From positions 664,226 through 728,225 of the forward strand of contig SJOL01006595.1 of assembly GCA_004794785.1 (NCBI GenBank): DNA of 64,000 nucleotides. The letters run 5' to 3'. This document shows, one piece after another, positions 50,870 to 60,030 of the stretch. The notes below the pieces were generated by a model that saw only the letters and a list, made by a program, of their open reading frames with translations, was not told the origin of the DNA and made no database searches. This DNA is from Opisthorchis felineus (taxonomy: Eukaryota > Platyhelminthes > Trematoda > Opisthorchiida > Opisthorchiidae). The position numbers and the translations under genes are program-made. Numbering within the stretch: position 1 is the first letter of the stretch; every line of letters starts with the position of its first letter.

Positions 50870-51650
50870 CTAAGACAACTCTCCATACCCTTGCCACTTC
50901 TACACCCGCAATTCTATTCGCGCTGTGATGCTTGGTGATCTCTATCACCTCGGCAATCAGCCGCTCTGAAGTAAATCATTGAGACCATTGAGACTTCTAC
51001 AGTTTCCAGATCTATTCTATGTTCCGTGTCTGATGCAAATGCAGTGGTCGCTGAGTCTAACCGGCGCCTGGTATTCGCCCGCATTCATTGTTGGTTTGTT
51101 CGCCTTTCTCTTATGCTCTCCAATTCTGTTGTGCAGTTCCCTAGCTGCATATCCTATGTAACTCTTGGTGCAATTGTTCCATATAATTTTATTCACTCAG
51201 TCTCTACTCCTTTCGACCGAGCGGGACCCTTCAATTACGCTAAAACTGGGTTAAACGATTTCCCCTTCTAAATGCCACCCAATAGTTGACTATGTTCAGC
51301 AGTCTGAATAACCTACCCTGTTCCTGATTTATGCAGAATGACGGTTGTGCAGATCCATTTGCTACTGGGTCTTGATACTTGAGCCAATATCCTTCTTCGT
51401 TGCCGTCTACTCAAACTCACTGTGTAGCCTTTTTCTTGAAGTCCGTTTGTAATCTGGACTTTAGCTGTGTTGGGTCAACATCTGTGCAAAGCGCTCTGGC
51501 TCGACTAAATATTGATGAGCGAGTACTGATGTACACGGACTTTGCGTGTGCTGATGACTGATCTAAAATGGTCCCTGTACCTGTCAGCTACTGGTGGTTG
51601 GTAGTATTTAATTTTCCACCATTCTCATGTGCCATAAAGTCCAGTGCGCC
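50870..51650 (-). pseudogene. PLE thumb/linker and GIY-YIG endonuclease
   Basis: After the deletion the sequence resumes with ENGGKLNTT, GTILDQSSAHAKS, RARALCTDVDPTQ, LQTDFKKK and GYTVSLSRRQRRRILAQVSR (51650-51310), which corresponds to the thumb and linker. The nuclease core NCTKSYIGYAARELHNRIGE (51175-51120) keeps the YIG motif, the Arg of the catalytic helix and the following EH. Then come FTSERLIAEVIEITKHHSAN and RIAGVEVARVWRV, corresponding to the C-terminal helix. YIG and EH are intact, but several frameshifts separate the parts. Confidence 0.78.
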
Positions 51651-51679
51651 CGAGGTGGTCTCCATCTCTTGTTCTTGTT

Positions 51680-52205
51680 GTAATACCCTCAACTACTTCA
51701 TCCAACGCGAGCTTTGTCCATTCGTTAAGTGTCGTGTCTGCCAGTAGCAACCTCCTGGTTACCCCCAAAGCACCCGTACTGAGGATACATGTGTACATTT
51801 AGATGACGTCAAAACACGTGGACTTGTCCATCGCCAATGAAAGCCCTGCGATTATATTGGCAAAGCCGTACGAATTGCTACTGCAGATGCATGATTTCCC
51901 CGTAAGTGGATTTAGAATACCAGCTAGAATCTGGCTTGCTCATGCGGTGGTGAGCTTATTCCATTCACTATTGGTCTCATCGGAACATCTAACTTGTGGA
52001 TCATTGGCAGCCCGTAGAGTCGTGGTTGGATCGTAATTTTGGGTACACCAGTACCACTAACCTTGACCTAAATGGTTTATTATGGATCTCCAACCTCTAC
52101 CAACTTCAAAACCTATTCCTATTCATTAGTAATTTGTCGGTAGATCCATCGGTGAGATGTTGCTTGAGCTTTTGAAGATAATTGCTCTTGTTCATTACTA
52201 CTGTG
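51680..52205 (-). pseudogene. PLE reverse transcriptase, fingers and first palm strand
   Basis: The segment begins VVMNKSNYLQKLKQHLTDGS, the nucleotide-binding strand usually VVxMDxxxYxxKxxxLLxD. Then come LPMIHKLDVPMRPIVNGISS, LAGILNPLTGKS, FANIIAGLSLAMD, CFDVI and VTRRLLLADTTLNEWTKLAL. Each block is the known RT order of PLEs. CFDVI corresponds to SFDVxSLFTN, which carries the first catalytic aspartate; that D is kept, but a stop follows directly. At least four frame changes occur. Confidence 0.8.
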
Positions 52206-52341
52206 GCTTTACATTTTCGGTCTTCGTAATAAAAATACTGCCCACATATCTCAGTGTGTCCAGAGTTCATCGTTCCGAAGGTACAAAGTTCAGAGCCCCC
52301 GGTTTTTGGGATTTTAGGACCCTCAACAATTGTGTCCGTAT

Positions 52342-52640
52342 CTAATCGGCGTCAGCTGACGAAAGCATTCTAAACGATGATGCAAAAGTAAGGAGTATTT
52401 CCTTCGCCCCTATTACTTTTCTGCTCACATCGAAGCCTAGACTCTTTTTGAAGAGACAAGGCTCAACGTTACTAAGTGGTCTATCCGACAAGTAAACCAA
52501 GCTAGAGTAATTGGTAACTGATTTAATTTTTTCTGTGGCCTTATTAGAGCACTGAGTGTTGGAAAGCAATTCATCGAAATTACTTATCCGTCTATGCCTG
52601 TAATACCGTTCCTACGTAAACTACAACTCTGTGTTTTTGG
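52342..52640 (-). pseudogene. PLE N-terminal domain
   Basis: An open frame to 52342 reads TEKIKSVTNYSSLVYLSDRP, then LSNVEPCLFKKSLGF, DVSRKV and MLSSADAD. PLE proteins begin with a helical region ending in a ...NLSxxxLxxxExxLLxKGLxF motif, which this matches. A reading in the same direction extends upstream to about 52640. The conserved G of KGL is an S here. It continues in another frame into the RT fingers. Confidence 0.62.
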
Positions 52641-52839
52641 TGTGGTGCATCTGAAAGTTGCTGAGATTGTAGTCTGAAGATCGTGCCTGAGTGGGCCTTC
52701 ATGGCAGCGTATATCGGGTAATCACCTGAAGGTTTTGTTTTAATAGATCGACAGTCCTATTCTGGGACTACATTGTGCTATTCAGATGGCTCTTTATTCC
52801 GAAGTTACCAAATGGACATTTTATGCTTGTACCGACTGA

Positions 52840-53290
52840 TGTTTAGGGCTCGAAATTCGGCAGGCCGAGTGGATTTTGTTGTTAACGTTCCCGATGTTTT
52901 TTTTGTAACTTCACGAAGATTGCGTATGTCCAGACGACCGACGAAATGGCTGTGCCAGTTGTGCATCGAATTGTCTTTCAGCTTAGTAACTACAACTTTG
53001 TAGATTGTGAAGTTGTCTAGGTTATCCTTCAGAATGGCGACAGAATGCAAGTTACCCAGATTTTTTTTAAAATAGATCGACGAGGTGCCATGTGTATACC
53101 AATTAATTGATTATGTCGGATGAGCAACAGGGCTCTACAATTAAATGACACTTAGTGTCAACATATAGCAAAAAACTTACAAAAAATGGGACAGGGGCAA
53201 AATTTCGTATGGCCAGATTGTTCTATTTTGGACTTTGTGTGTTTCGTAAGACCAGATTGCCCCAACATTATTCCGATTTATAAAAGGGCA
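52840..53290 (-). repeat. Dispersed repeat, copy B, upstream of the PLE
   Basis: Collinear with 45490-45935 over about 450 bases, with several small gaps. On the minus strand part of it is open (to 53050) and reads VAILKDNLDNFTIY, then FVGRLDIRNLREVTKK and RPAEFRALN. The 45 kb copy retains a VAIL.DNS.HST version of the first block, so the repeat may have been coding or may be a PLE leader. Its position 0.2 kb upstream of the PLE N-terminus on the same strand makes a 5' region of that element a plausible origin. Confidence 0.58.
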
Positions 53291-54493
53291 TTGGAAGAAA
53301 TGCTGCTAAACAGGGGCGGGAAACGCGAGTACGCGCTCCGAGTCTAACGTATTAATCGAGTTAGATCCAGGAACGTCCGAAGTCTTTGGAAAATAATGTG
53401 AACATTTGGACATATCCAAATCAAACGAAGGTTTGTAAGTCTGAAGTTACTTGCGGTGGGAGTAAAACGAGCTACTGTCGGTCATTAGATACTGCGGTAC
53501 TCCCTCCTTCACTTTAATAGCTTAGAGACAATCTCTTACCCGCTGTGCGCTTATGTCCGTTGCTTTTAGCCGAAACTACACCAGAATCAACAGTCACCAA
53601 GCGTTTGATCATAGGTTTTTGCATCTGCTCTATCAAGTAGAAAGGGGAAATTATTCCCTGCCTAAAATATGCAAGCACGCCATTCGTGGTCCACTTATGT
53701 AATCGCCTAGGGCATTCGATCTAACAATCGTCTAGTGAACTGGAAGTCAGTGATTTTGCGCAATCCACATTTTTGGCTAACTCATTTATCCATAATTTTT
53801 TTTTAATTTACGTGCAATTTTCGACAACATATTACTAAAGTACAAACAGCAGACTTACCTAAATTAATTATCTGGGCTACAGTATGTTGGCAGAACGTTT
53901 TGTGCGTTCATGCGCTACCCATTATTTGAAGTGGGTGATTTCCATAGTTTAAGCTTTAAGCTTTAGTCTGATGAAAAAAAGAAAACTTCACGGAACCTGT
54001 TGCTAATAGCCTAAACCGATTAACTTAATGATAAGCGCGATATTCCTAGTTTTTATGCTAATCTCTTGGACCAAAATATTTACTCGCGCACTCAGTTCAA
54101 AATGTCGGTAAGAGAAAACAGTTTTGACATCGTGGGAAAGTCATCTATTTGTGACAACCGCTGTGTTTCCCAAAAAGCTGCTTTAAATTTGAACGTCGAC
54201 TTTTGACATCACAGTGTCCGACAACCAAACAAAAGTGCGTTAGAGCAATAGCTATTTTAAGGAGACGAAATGAGCGGAGAGAGGTTTTCATAAAAACGAA
54301 TGAGTCGGTTTTTAAAGGAGACGTTTTAGAATATATTTTTTCTAGACTAAACTACACTGTGATGCCGTTAATCTTCCGCTCACACTGCAGACAACTCCGT
54401 AGTTCACGACATAAAACTTACCCAATACATTACATCACCAATACGGTTTTTTAAACAGTGAGGCCATAAAATAGGTTGTATATGAGTTACGTT
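53291..54493. other. Gene-free stretch
   Basis: Nothing was assigned. A plus frame at 54203-54454 (83 codons, Arg-rich N-terminal half) is featureless. Confidence 0.45.
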
Positions 54494-54700
54494 TTAATTG
54501 CATTTTCTTAGAAATTCTTTCGCGTCTGCGAATGCCGTTTTCAAACTCCCTACACTACCGCCATTCCACAGCATGGCGCACACTGAAATCCGTGCGTATT
54601 GCAATGAGGTAATTTTCCCGGATGTCAACTTTGTGTGAGCACTCACTGTAGGGAACATTATGAGTATCATAAGCATCATGAGCAATATTGTATTATTCAT
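54494..54700 (-). CDS. Possible small secreted peptide, 68 aa, or chance ORF
   Basis: From the ATG at 54700 the frame reads MNNTILLMMLMILIMFPTVS followed by AHTKLTSGKI. This is a textbook-like signal peptide: a short polar n-region, a 12-residue Leu/Met/Ile core, and a small residue at the likely cleavage site VSA. The mature part is about 47 residues with two cysteines and a Lys-rich amphipathic end (LKTAFADAKEFLRKCN). The open frame extends upstream to 54850 without a signal, so the start here is chosen on the signal peptide. Small secreted peptides are common in parasitic flatworms, but no family was recognised. Overlapping plus-strand frames (54660-54984) are open too. The hydrophobic core comes from a low-complexity ATG/CTT-rich stretch, so chance is a real alternative. 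Confidence 0.25.
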   Translation of the reverse strand: MNNTILLMMLMILIMFPTVSAHTKLTSGKITSLQYARISVCAMLWNGGSVGSLKTAFADAKEFLRKCN

Positions 54701-55269
54701 TGGTGTGACGAATGCAGAAAATGATAGCCGCAGGATTTGTGCGGAATTGAACAAATCGGATGTAATATTTGAGAGCGATGTACTATGTGCTTGCTCAGTT
54801 AATTTCAACCATTTCTGTTTTTTATCTAACCGATCCGAACCATAGTGCACCTACATGCTTCGGAGTGGACGCGATAGAAACAAAAAACAAGTTTGGGTAC
54901 ATAAAGCAAGCAAGAATTGCCTTTGAAACCATTACAGGAAGAGCACTGCCGCTGTCCCAATTGATTGCACAACACAATCGGTAGTAGCAGCATGTCAACT
55001 CATAACCGTCCCAGACAATTGAAATGGGGGATTCATTTTTTGCTTATCTGTTGTATCTGTCACGTTATTTTCGGTAATGTCAAGGGAAAAAAATGCAAGA
55101 GGGCATCGTAGGCTGGAAAACGGGGGTTTGTAAACCAACTCAGACAATTAATGATTGCGAATTAGCAAGACCGCTCAACTTGCAGATGAGACGTGTCGTG
55201 AAATAGGCGAGTAGAAAGTTGCGATTGTGGTTATCGACAATAACTTTTACATAAATATTTTCTGGGGTA

Positions 55270-55760
55270 CTAATGAGAAGTTGAAATTGATCTGGCTGAG
55301 TTAGAGTAAAAACTGACCGCCCAAGCTGAAAGGTATTCTACATGATCCATCGCAGAGGCATTTTGACTAACGAAGCTCGTTATATTTTGTAACAGACTGT
55401 TCCAAAGTTTTGCACAGGAGATGGCAAAAACGTATAGGTTAAAGTGAGTGAAAAATTCCTTGTACCCTTGCATCCCACAAAAGGTTGCAGCATTAATGTT
55501 GTAGTTTGTTGAGCTGAAACGCAAAAAGCTGTCTTCATTTCCATGTAGCCTTTTGATTTGCAAACACCGCGCTATCCGGTGAATTTTTTGGTTCACTTTG
55601 GGACAGCTGAAAGTTCAGATTTTGTTTATGCCCTTCTCAGTACAAACAGTTCCTTCATGCGAAGTGCTAAATGAACATAGAGAAAAGCTTTTTTTCCTTC
55701 ACAGAATGACAGTTCATTCGATGTTGGACATTTCAGCGCTCACAATAATTTGCAAAAGTA
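55270..55760 (-). pseudogene. CR1/Jockey-type LINE C-terminal fragment
   Basis: The minus-strand frame (55596-55270) reads NAATFCGMQGYKEFFTHFNL and then SCAKLWNSLLQNITSFVS (LWNSLL codons at about 55407-55390). Non-LTR retrotransposons of the CR1/Jockey group end with ...R..FF..R....WNSLP..V......S...FK..L, and the WNSL block with its spacing to the FF block is characteristic. The P of WNSLP is an L. Upstream, to about 55760, another frame gives uncertain similarity. This is a 5'-truncated fragment. Confidence 0.52.
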
Positions 55761-56025
55761 ATTTGCACTCACACTGTGGGAGTAACTGCTAATTATGCAT
55801 TACAGCTGAAAGCAACACTGGCCGGAATATGCACTGACTACGTGGATGATCAAGATACCCTGGATTAAATCTGGCACGTAGTTTTGGTGCATAACCCTGT
55901 ATCAGTCACCCAAGTGTTTACTTTTCTGCGGTAAGATATTTGGAATTTTGTATCCACGTTCTCTCTGCTTAAGTATCCTTGGTTCTCATAAAGGTAACTA
56001 CTCACGAGGTTGCTGAAAACTCTTC
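55761..56025. other. Short region between LINE fragment and hammerhead
   Basis: A plus-strand reading TDYVDDQDTLD at about 55835 recalls a PLE YVDD box, but neither flank fits, so it is not called. Confidence 0.4.
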
Positions 56026-56078
56026 GACAGCCCACGACCGTTTTCGCCCTTCTTGGGGCTCATCGGGTAGGCTCAGTC
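56026..56078 (-). ncRNA. Hammerhead ribozyme, type I, near-intact fold
   Basis: The 53-base minus-strand sequence folds as a minimal type I hammerhead. Helix I is GCCTAC pairing with GTGGGC (six pairs, one G-U), plus an outer GAC/GTC after an internal loop. The core CCGATGA stands for CUGAUGA, a single U-to-C change. Helix II is GCCC/GGGC with loop CAAGAA. Core GAA follows, then a tiny helix III AACGGU and the cleavage-site C directly before helix I. The short helix III and CAAGAA loop resemble the hammerheads of schistosome satellite DNA and of PLE-related retroelements. The one core change falls in the conserved uridine turn and probably weakens or abolishes cleavage. A degraded relative lies at 21943-21978. 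Confidence 0.72.
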
Positions 56079-58122
56079 CCCGGGTTTCTGTCAACCTTAT
56101 GTTCTACTTGAACCCAAATTGGACTGATTTCGACAAATACGCTCCACAGTTCTGCTTGTCGAGCTCACAAAGGTAAGTGACAGATTGCAAAGGGAGGTAC
56201 TGGGTTCCTTCGCACAGTACTGTTAACTAGTTATGCATGTTCAAAGACCTACAGGTGAATGGGCTTGTGCTTGAGTGACGTAAATGTCAAGCTTGATTCC
56301 TCGAGCGATGGCTAGCAACTGAGAACAGTGTGTTAAAATATTGACTCACCCATTATTACAAACAAATCTGTTTGATAAATTCTGCCTAGGTGATGCTTTA
56401 GAAGTAACATTGCCATTTTCCTTTCGGATTTTAAGAATATCTAGCCCAGATTGTGCACAATTAAGTGCCCAAAATCTTTAGATATCTCACATAAATAAAA
56501 CTAGAATATGGAACTCTTAAGTTTTTCTTGGACTGAAGAGCGTAGACGTGCAGAAAGAAAGGAGGAGTGCTTGGGCGCGACTAACAAAGAAGCCAAAAGT
56601 GGCCGAGGAACTGAACTGATATAAGTAGAGAAAGCTTGAGTAATTTTCAACGCATTTTAGTGGTGGATACTTCGGACGTAGTTGTTTCTGATGTGCAGCA
56701 AACATCGGTTGCATAAAATGATTAAATATATTCAGACCAGCTTGTTTCGACTTGAGACTCCTCTGTGTGCTCAGTACGGCTATGTCACGGCATGAGTAGC
56801 TCAGCTTAACGCTACTACCGCCATTCTTATTGTTACCATTATCGCTGCTGTCATCACATGGTGGATTGGAGCATCCAAGCTTCAGTTGGGGAAAAACTTC
56901 TAATAGTTTCTTTAGAATTCACTCAGCCTCGTTTTAGCTATCAATAGCATTGGCACAGGTGGTTCTTGTACGCCGGGATAATCTAGTCTGCTTCGTTGGG
57001 AAACAGTTCCTCCCATAGTGTGATTGTGTCAGATCATTTACTAGGTTGATGCACTTTAGGTCGTTTGGTACTGCGGTAATGAAAGGTAGTTGTGTAGGTC
57101 GCTATTGACCTAGAAGCTGAGACTTCCCCAACATACCAGGAAGCAAAGTGGTTAAGTTATATTGCAATCTTTATAGCCAGTTTGGTTTGTAATCTTACTG
57201 GACACTCACAATATGCATGGCTAATTTAGGTACCGAAATGTGTCTGACACCCTCGACAAAAGGTTATCCTACGGAAGATTAGTAATGAAGGCTTATAATA
57301 AACTATTTTCCGAGGTTGCTAAGCTTTGTGAGTTTACTGAAATTTGCTTACTTTAGGATCACTGCTTCCTCTAAAATCCTGATGAGTTTTGACAAGAAAT
57401 ACTCTACGGATGCTCAAAACGTAAGCTTAGGAATCTATTCTCAGGGATGGACAAAGAACAACAGAATCCGCATTGCTATCAACTGTCGCAGATTTGTTGC
57501 ACATGTCACCGGAATGATGGGTGCACTAAACTATTTAGCTTTAAAAAGTACATTTGATGTTTAATTAAAGAGAGATGTACATGTGAATGCTTGAGACCCA
57601 AAGCGTGAATGTACACTTGTCTGCTTTTACATCCTGAGTAAGCAAGTGCATCTTATAAATATGGTAACTTCCAATGCCATTTTGATTTCTGGGTTGTTAG
57701 TGAGATACCAAACAATGTTACTGAAAAATATATGGGTGCAAACATTCACGTCAAAATTCGTGATGTGGCTCTCGGAATGATGCAATCAAACTACGATACC
57801 AGTTAAAGGATGATGTTGGGTCGGGGAATTCTTCTAGCAGTTCTACATTTTTATGGTGTTCTCACATAAGCACTTGAGTGAAAAAATCTGTCAGCACTGG
57901 TCATGTTTGGGATATTGCACGTAAATTTTAACTAATTGCTTTAACAAGTTGGCTAGAATGTCGCAAGCCTCCGTGTCTATGCTACCACCATCTTAAACAA
58001 ACGGTGGAAATTTAGATTTTGTTTGGTAGGTCCAAAGACACCAGAGACAGTGCATAATTTGTACATACCATATGCTTTGCACTAGCGCTTGTCTGTAACG
58101 GTGCACTTCTGTTCAAATTTAG
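56079..58122. other. Gene-free stretch
   Basis: 56810-56870 is a degenerate trinucleotide-like run (CTACTACC, ACCATTATC, GCTGTCATCAC). A plus frame at 57316-57564 (82 codons) reads coherently, with an acceptor-like TACTTTAG at 57349-57356, but shows no domain. Confidence 0.4.
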
Positions 58123-58294
58123 AAAGGCAGAAAACACCAAAAAGCGGGTGTCCTACACGTGGTGCTACTCTGTTCCACCGAAAAAAGTAGAATCGGATTT
58201 TGCCAAACAGCTAGCCGAAAATGGTGAAAATGTTTATTGCTTCAGGAAGCTATTTGCAGACGAAAACCAACCGAACCACCATTTCTGCTCATAA
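58123..58294 (+). CDS. Candidate terminal exon or unassigned fragment
   Basis: Behind TTCAAATTTAG, an acceptable splice acceptor, a frame of 56 codons runs to TAA. It reads AENTKKRVSYTWCYSVPPKK, then VESDFAKQLAENGENVYCF and RKLFADENQPNHHFCS. Its mix of charged and aromatic residues looks like a real protein segment, but no domain was recognised and no matching upstream exon was found. It could also be part of an unrecognised retroelement. Confidence 0.2.
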
Positions 58295-59539
58295 CGTCAA
58301 ACAAATCAAGAAAGGACAACCAAGGGATATACTGGAATCCTACTGATGTTAAGAAACGTCCCATAAATGATTTCTACATCTATCAAACATAAAGGTGCAC
58401 GGCACTCCAGAAAGTTTCGGTACACATGGGGGTTGCAAGTTTTCTAGTTAATTTTCTCCTGACTAGTGCAAAGTAACAATTATAGTTAGGTTACATTTGA
58501 AAGATGTGACTTCAGTTCAAACCGTTATAATATTCATCAGACAATAGATGCTTACTTTTCCCGAAGGACGGTTCAGTTGACAAATCGTGTATTCGTTTAT
58601 TGGCTGTTGTATAAACGCGATATTATATGTGGTGTTATTTTAAAGCCGATATTGCAAAAGACGTACAAAACAGCCAACGTGACGGCCTTAGCTCTGAGTG
58701 TGTCATTCTTTGCAGGCGAAAGAACAAACATGTATTTCACATTTATTTATCCGACTTCCATTTGACGATTAAAATTTTATACCGCAATACGCCAAAAGGG
58801 TTGTTAACATCGGTAACTGCAGTAATTCCATCTCCAAAATGATCAGGTTGTCTTGCAAAATGAAGATGGATGAAGATAGCTTGCTAATAGAATACGCCTG
58901 TCAAACCAAAATCCAATGGTTGTTGTACTCGTCCTGAGGGAAAAGCTTGATTGATCAATGTGCGAACGTGACCGGAAACTGATCAACTGGGAATAGTATC
59001 GGTCCTGATTGAATGAGAAATTGATGTATGATGTGGGAAGAAGATTTAAAATTTGGGGAATAAAGGACGAAACAGTTAGTCACGCAAATAAACCAGTTCA
59101 ATTAATTTGTGTAATTAATGACATATACTCTTATATACACACTCAGTAAAATTCAGAAACTAAAACCATCTCAGATTTTACGTTTGGGAAAATGCATCAG
59201 GGCAAGCAATCAATGGTATATTATGTATTATTTAAAATACCCATAGGATGCTAAAAGACGCTTTTTAATCCGCCAGTCATTGTAGTTTCGGAGCTGAAAC
59301 AGCCCTAGAAAACCGTCTAAAAAGAACACACGACCTATTACATTTCCTCTTGTATAACTGCACTATGGTAACTTTTGGATTGCAAACAACACCACTCTAA
59401 GTTACCACTTTTCTACGGCCACTGGTAAGGAACCTTTGACAGCGTTTCCAGAGTTTTGAGCGACTGTAACACAATGCTTTCTTCCAGACTATAAATATTT
59501 TACCAGATATCCAGAAACGGTTATCTGCACCTACAGCTT
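58295..59539. other. Gene-free stretch
   Basis: Overlapping plus frames at 58577-58842 have no recognisable content. The rest is AT-rich without features. Confidence 0.5.
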
Positions 59540-60030
59540 GCATTTAGAAAAATAAGATGTGTATCTTAGCCAAATCTCTATTTTTGCTAACTCTTGTGAG
59601 AAACTGCTGAATATTTCTGTTAACAGCCTCATTATCCCTTTGTTGTTCTCTACGTTTAACGGCTTAAATTCAGCTTGCCTACTGGTTATAGATGATATAC
59701 AGACCTACAGATTATATCACATTCATGCGTTACTTTTCCGTTCAACTAATTCCGACATTTGAATCGTCATGCTATCAGTTCTTCTAAAGTTACTACGGTA
59801 TTTGATATTCACTAACAATTTGTCGAGGCGACTAAATACTTAGCTCGTATTAAGCTTTGTGCCATCTCTCAAAATGTTCGGCGGCAAATATTGCATGTTT
59901 CCTACGTCTGTCCTTGTCATAAAAGATGATTTCAGGTTATATGTGATTCACGTTAAATAGCAGAAAGGATGTTTAACAAAACCATCATCTACCTCGTTTT
60001 TCTTAGGTTAATTCAGGCGACCGGGTCTCA
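59540..60030 (+). pseudogene. CR1/Jockey-type LINE reverse transcriptase fragment
   Basis: The frame at 59559-59762 reads SLIIPLLFSTFNGLNSACLL and then VIDDIQTYRL (VIDD codons at about 59685-59696). Non-LTR reverse transcriptases of this group have SGVPQGSVLGPLLFSIFVNDL...SxCLLFADDIKxYR; PLLFS, the NDL-like NGL and the DDI.xYR block all fit with a shortened first part. The catalytic FADD box is VIDD. Further on, in other frames, FGGKYCMF at about 59875 and FLRLIQATGSHSMIQL near 60000 recall the FG and LYK..VRPHLEY segments. It is non-functional. Confidence 0.58.

Larger units (their letters stand above)
50480..52640 (-). mobile_element. Penelope-like element, nearly full-length but RT palm deleted
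   Basis: Read from right to left, the minus strand carries the whole PLE order with frameshifts and stops. The N-terminal block SDRPLSNVEPCLFKKSLGF is at 52569-52342. IRTQLLRVLKSQKPGALNF follows. VVMNKSNYLQKLKQHL is at about 52200. LPMIHKLDVPMRPIVNGISS is at about 52010-51940, the LPKIHK...RPIVS fingers. LAGILNPLTGKS comes next, then CFDVI (from SFDVxSLFTNVP), then VTRRLLLADTTLNEWTK at about 51775-51680. Then the palm block GTPMGSP...RYVDD is missing, and the text resumes at GGKLNTT and CTDVDPTQ. GIY-YIG at 51175-51057 and an endonuclease helix at 50976-50870 follow, then a hydrophilic tail to 50638. It is a dead copy. Confidence 0.85.

Noticed and set aside
55825..55870. TDYVDDQDTLD reading, like a PLE catalytic box
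   Set aside because: Flanking residues do not follow the PLE or retroviral RT pattern and no further block follows.
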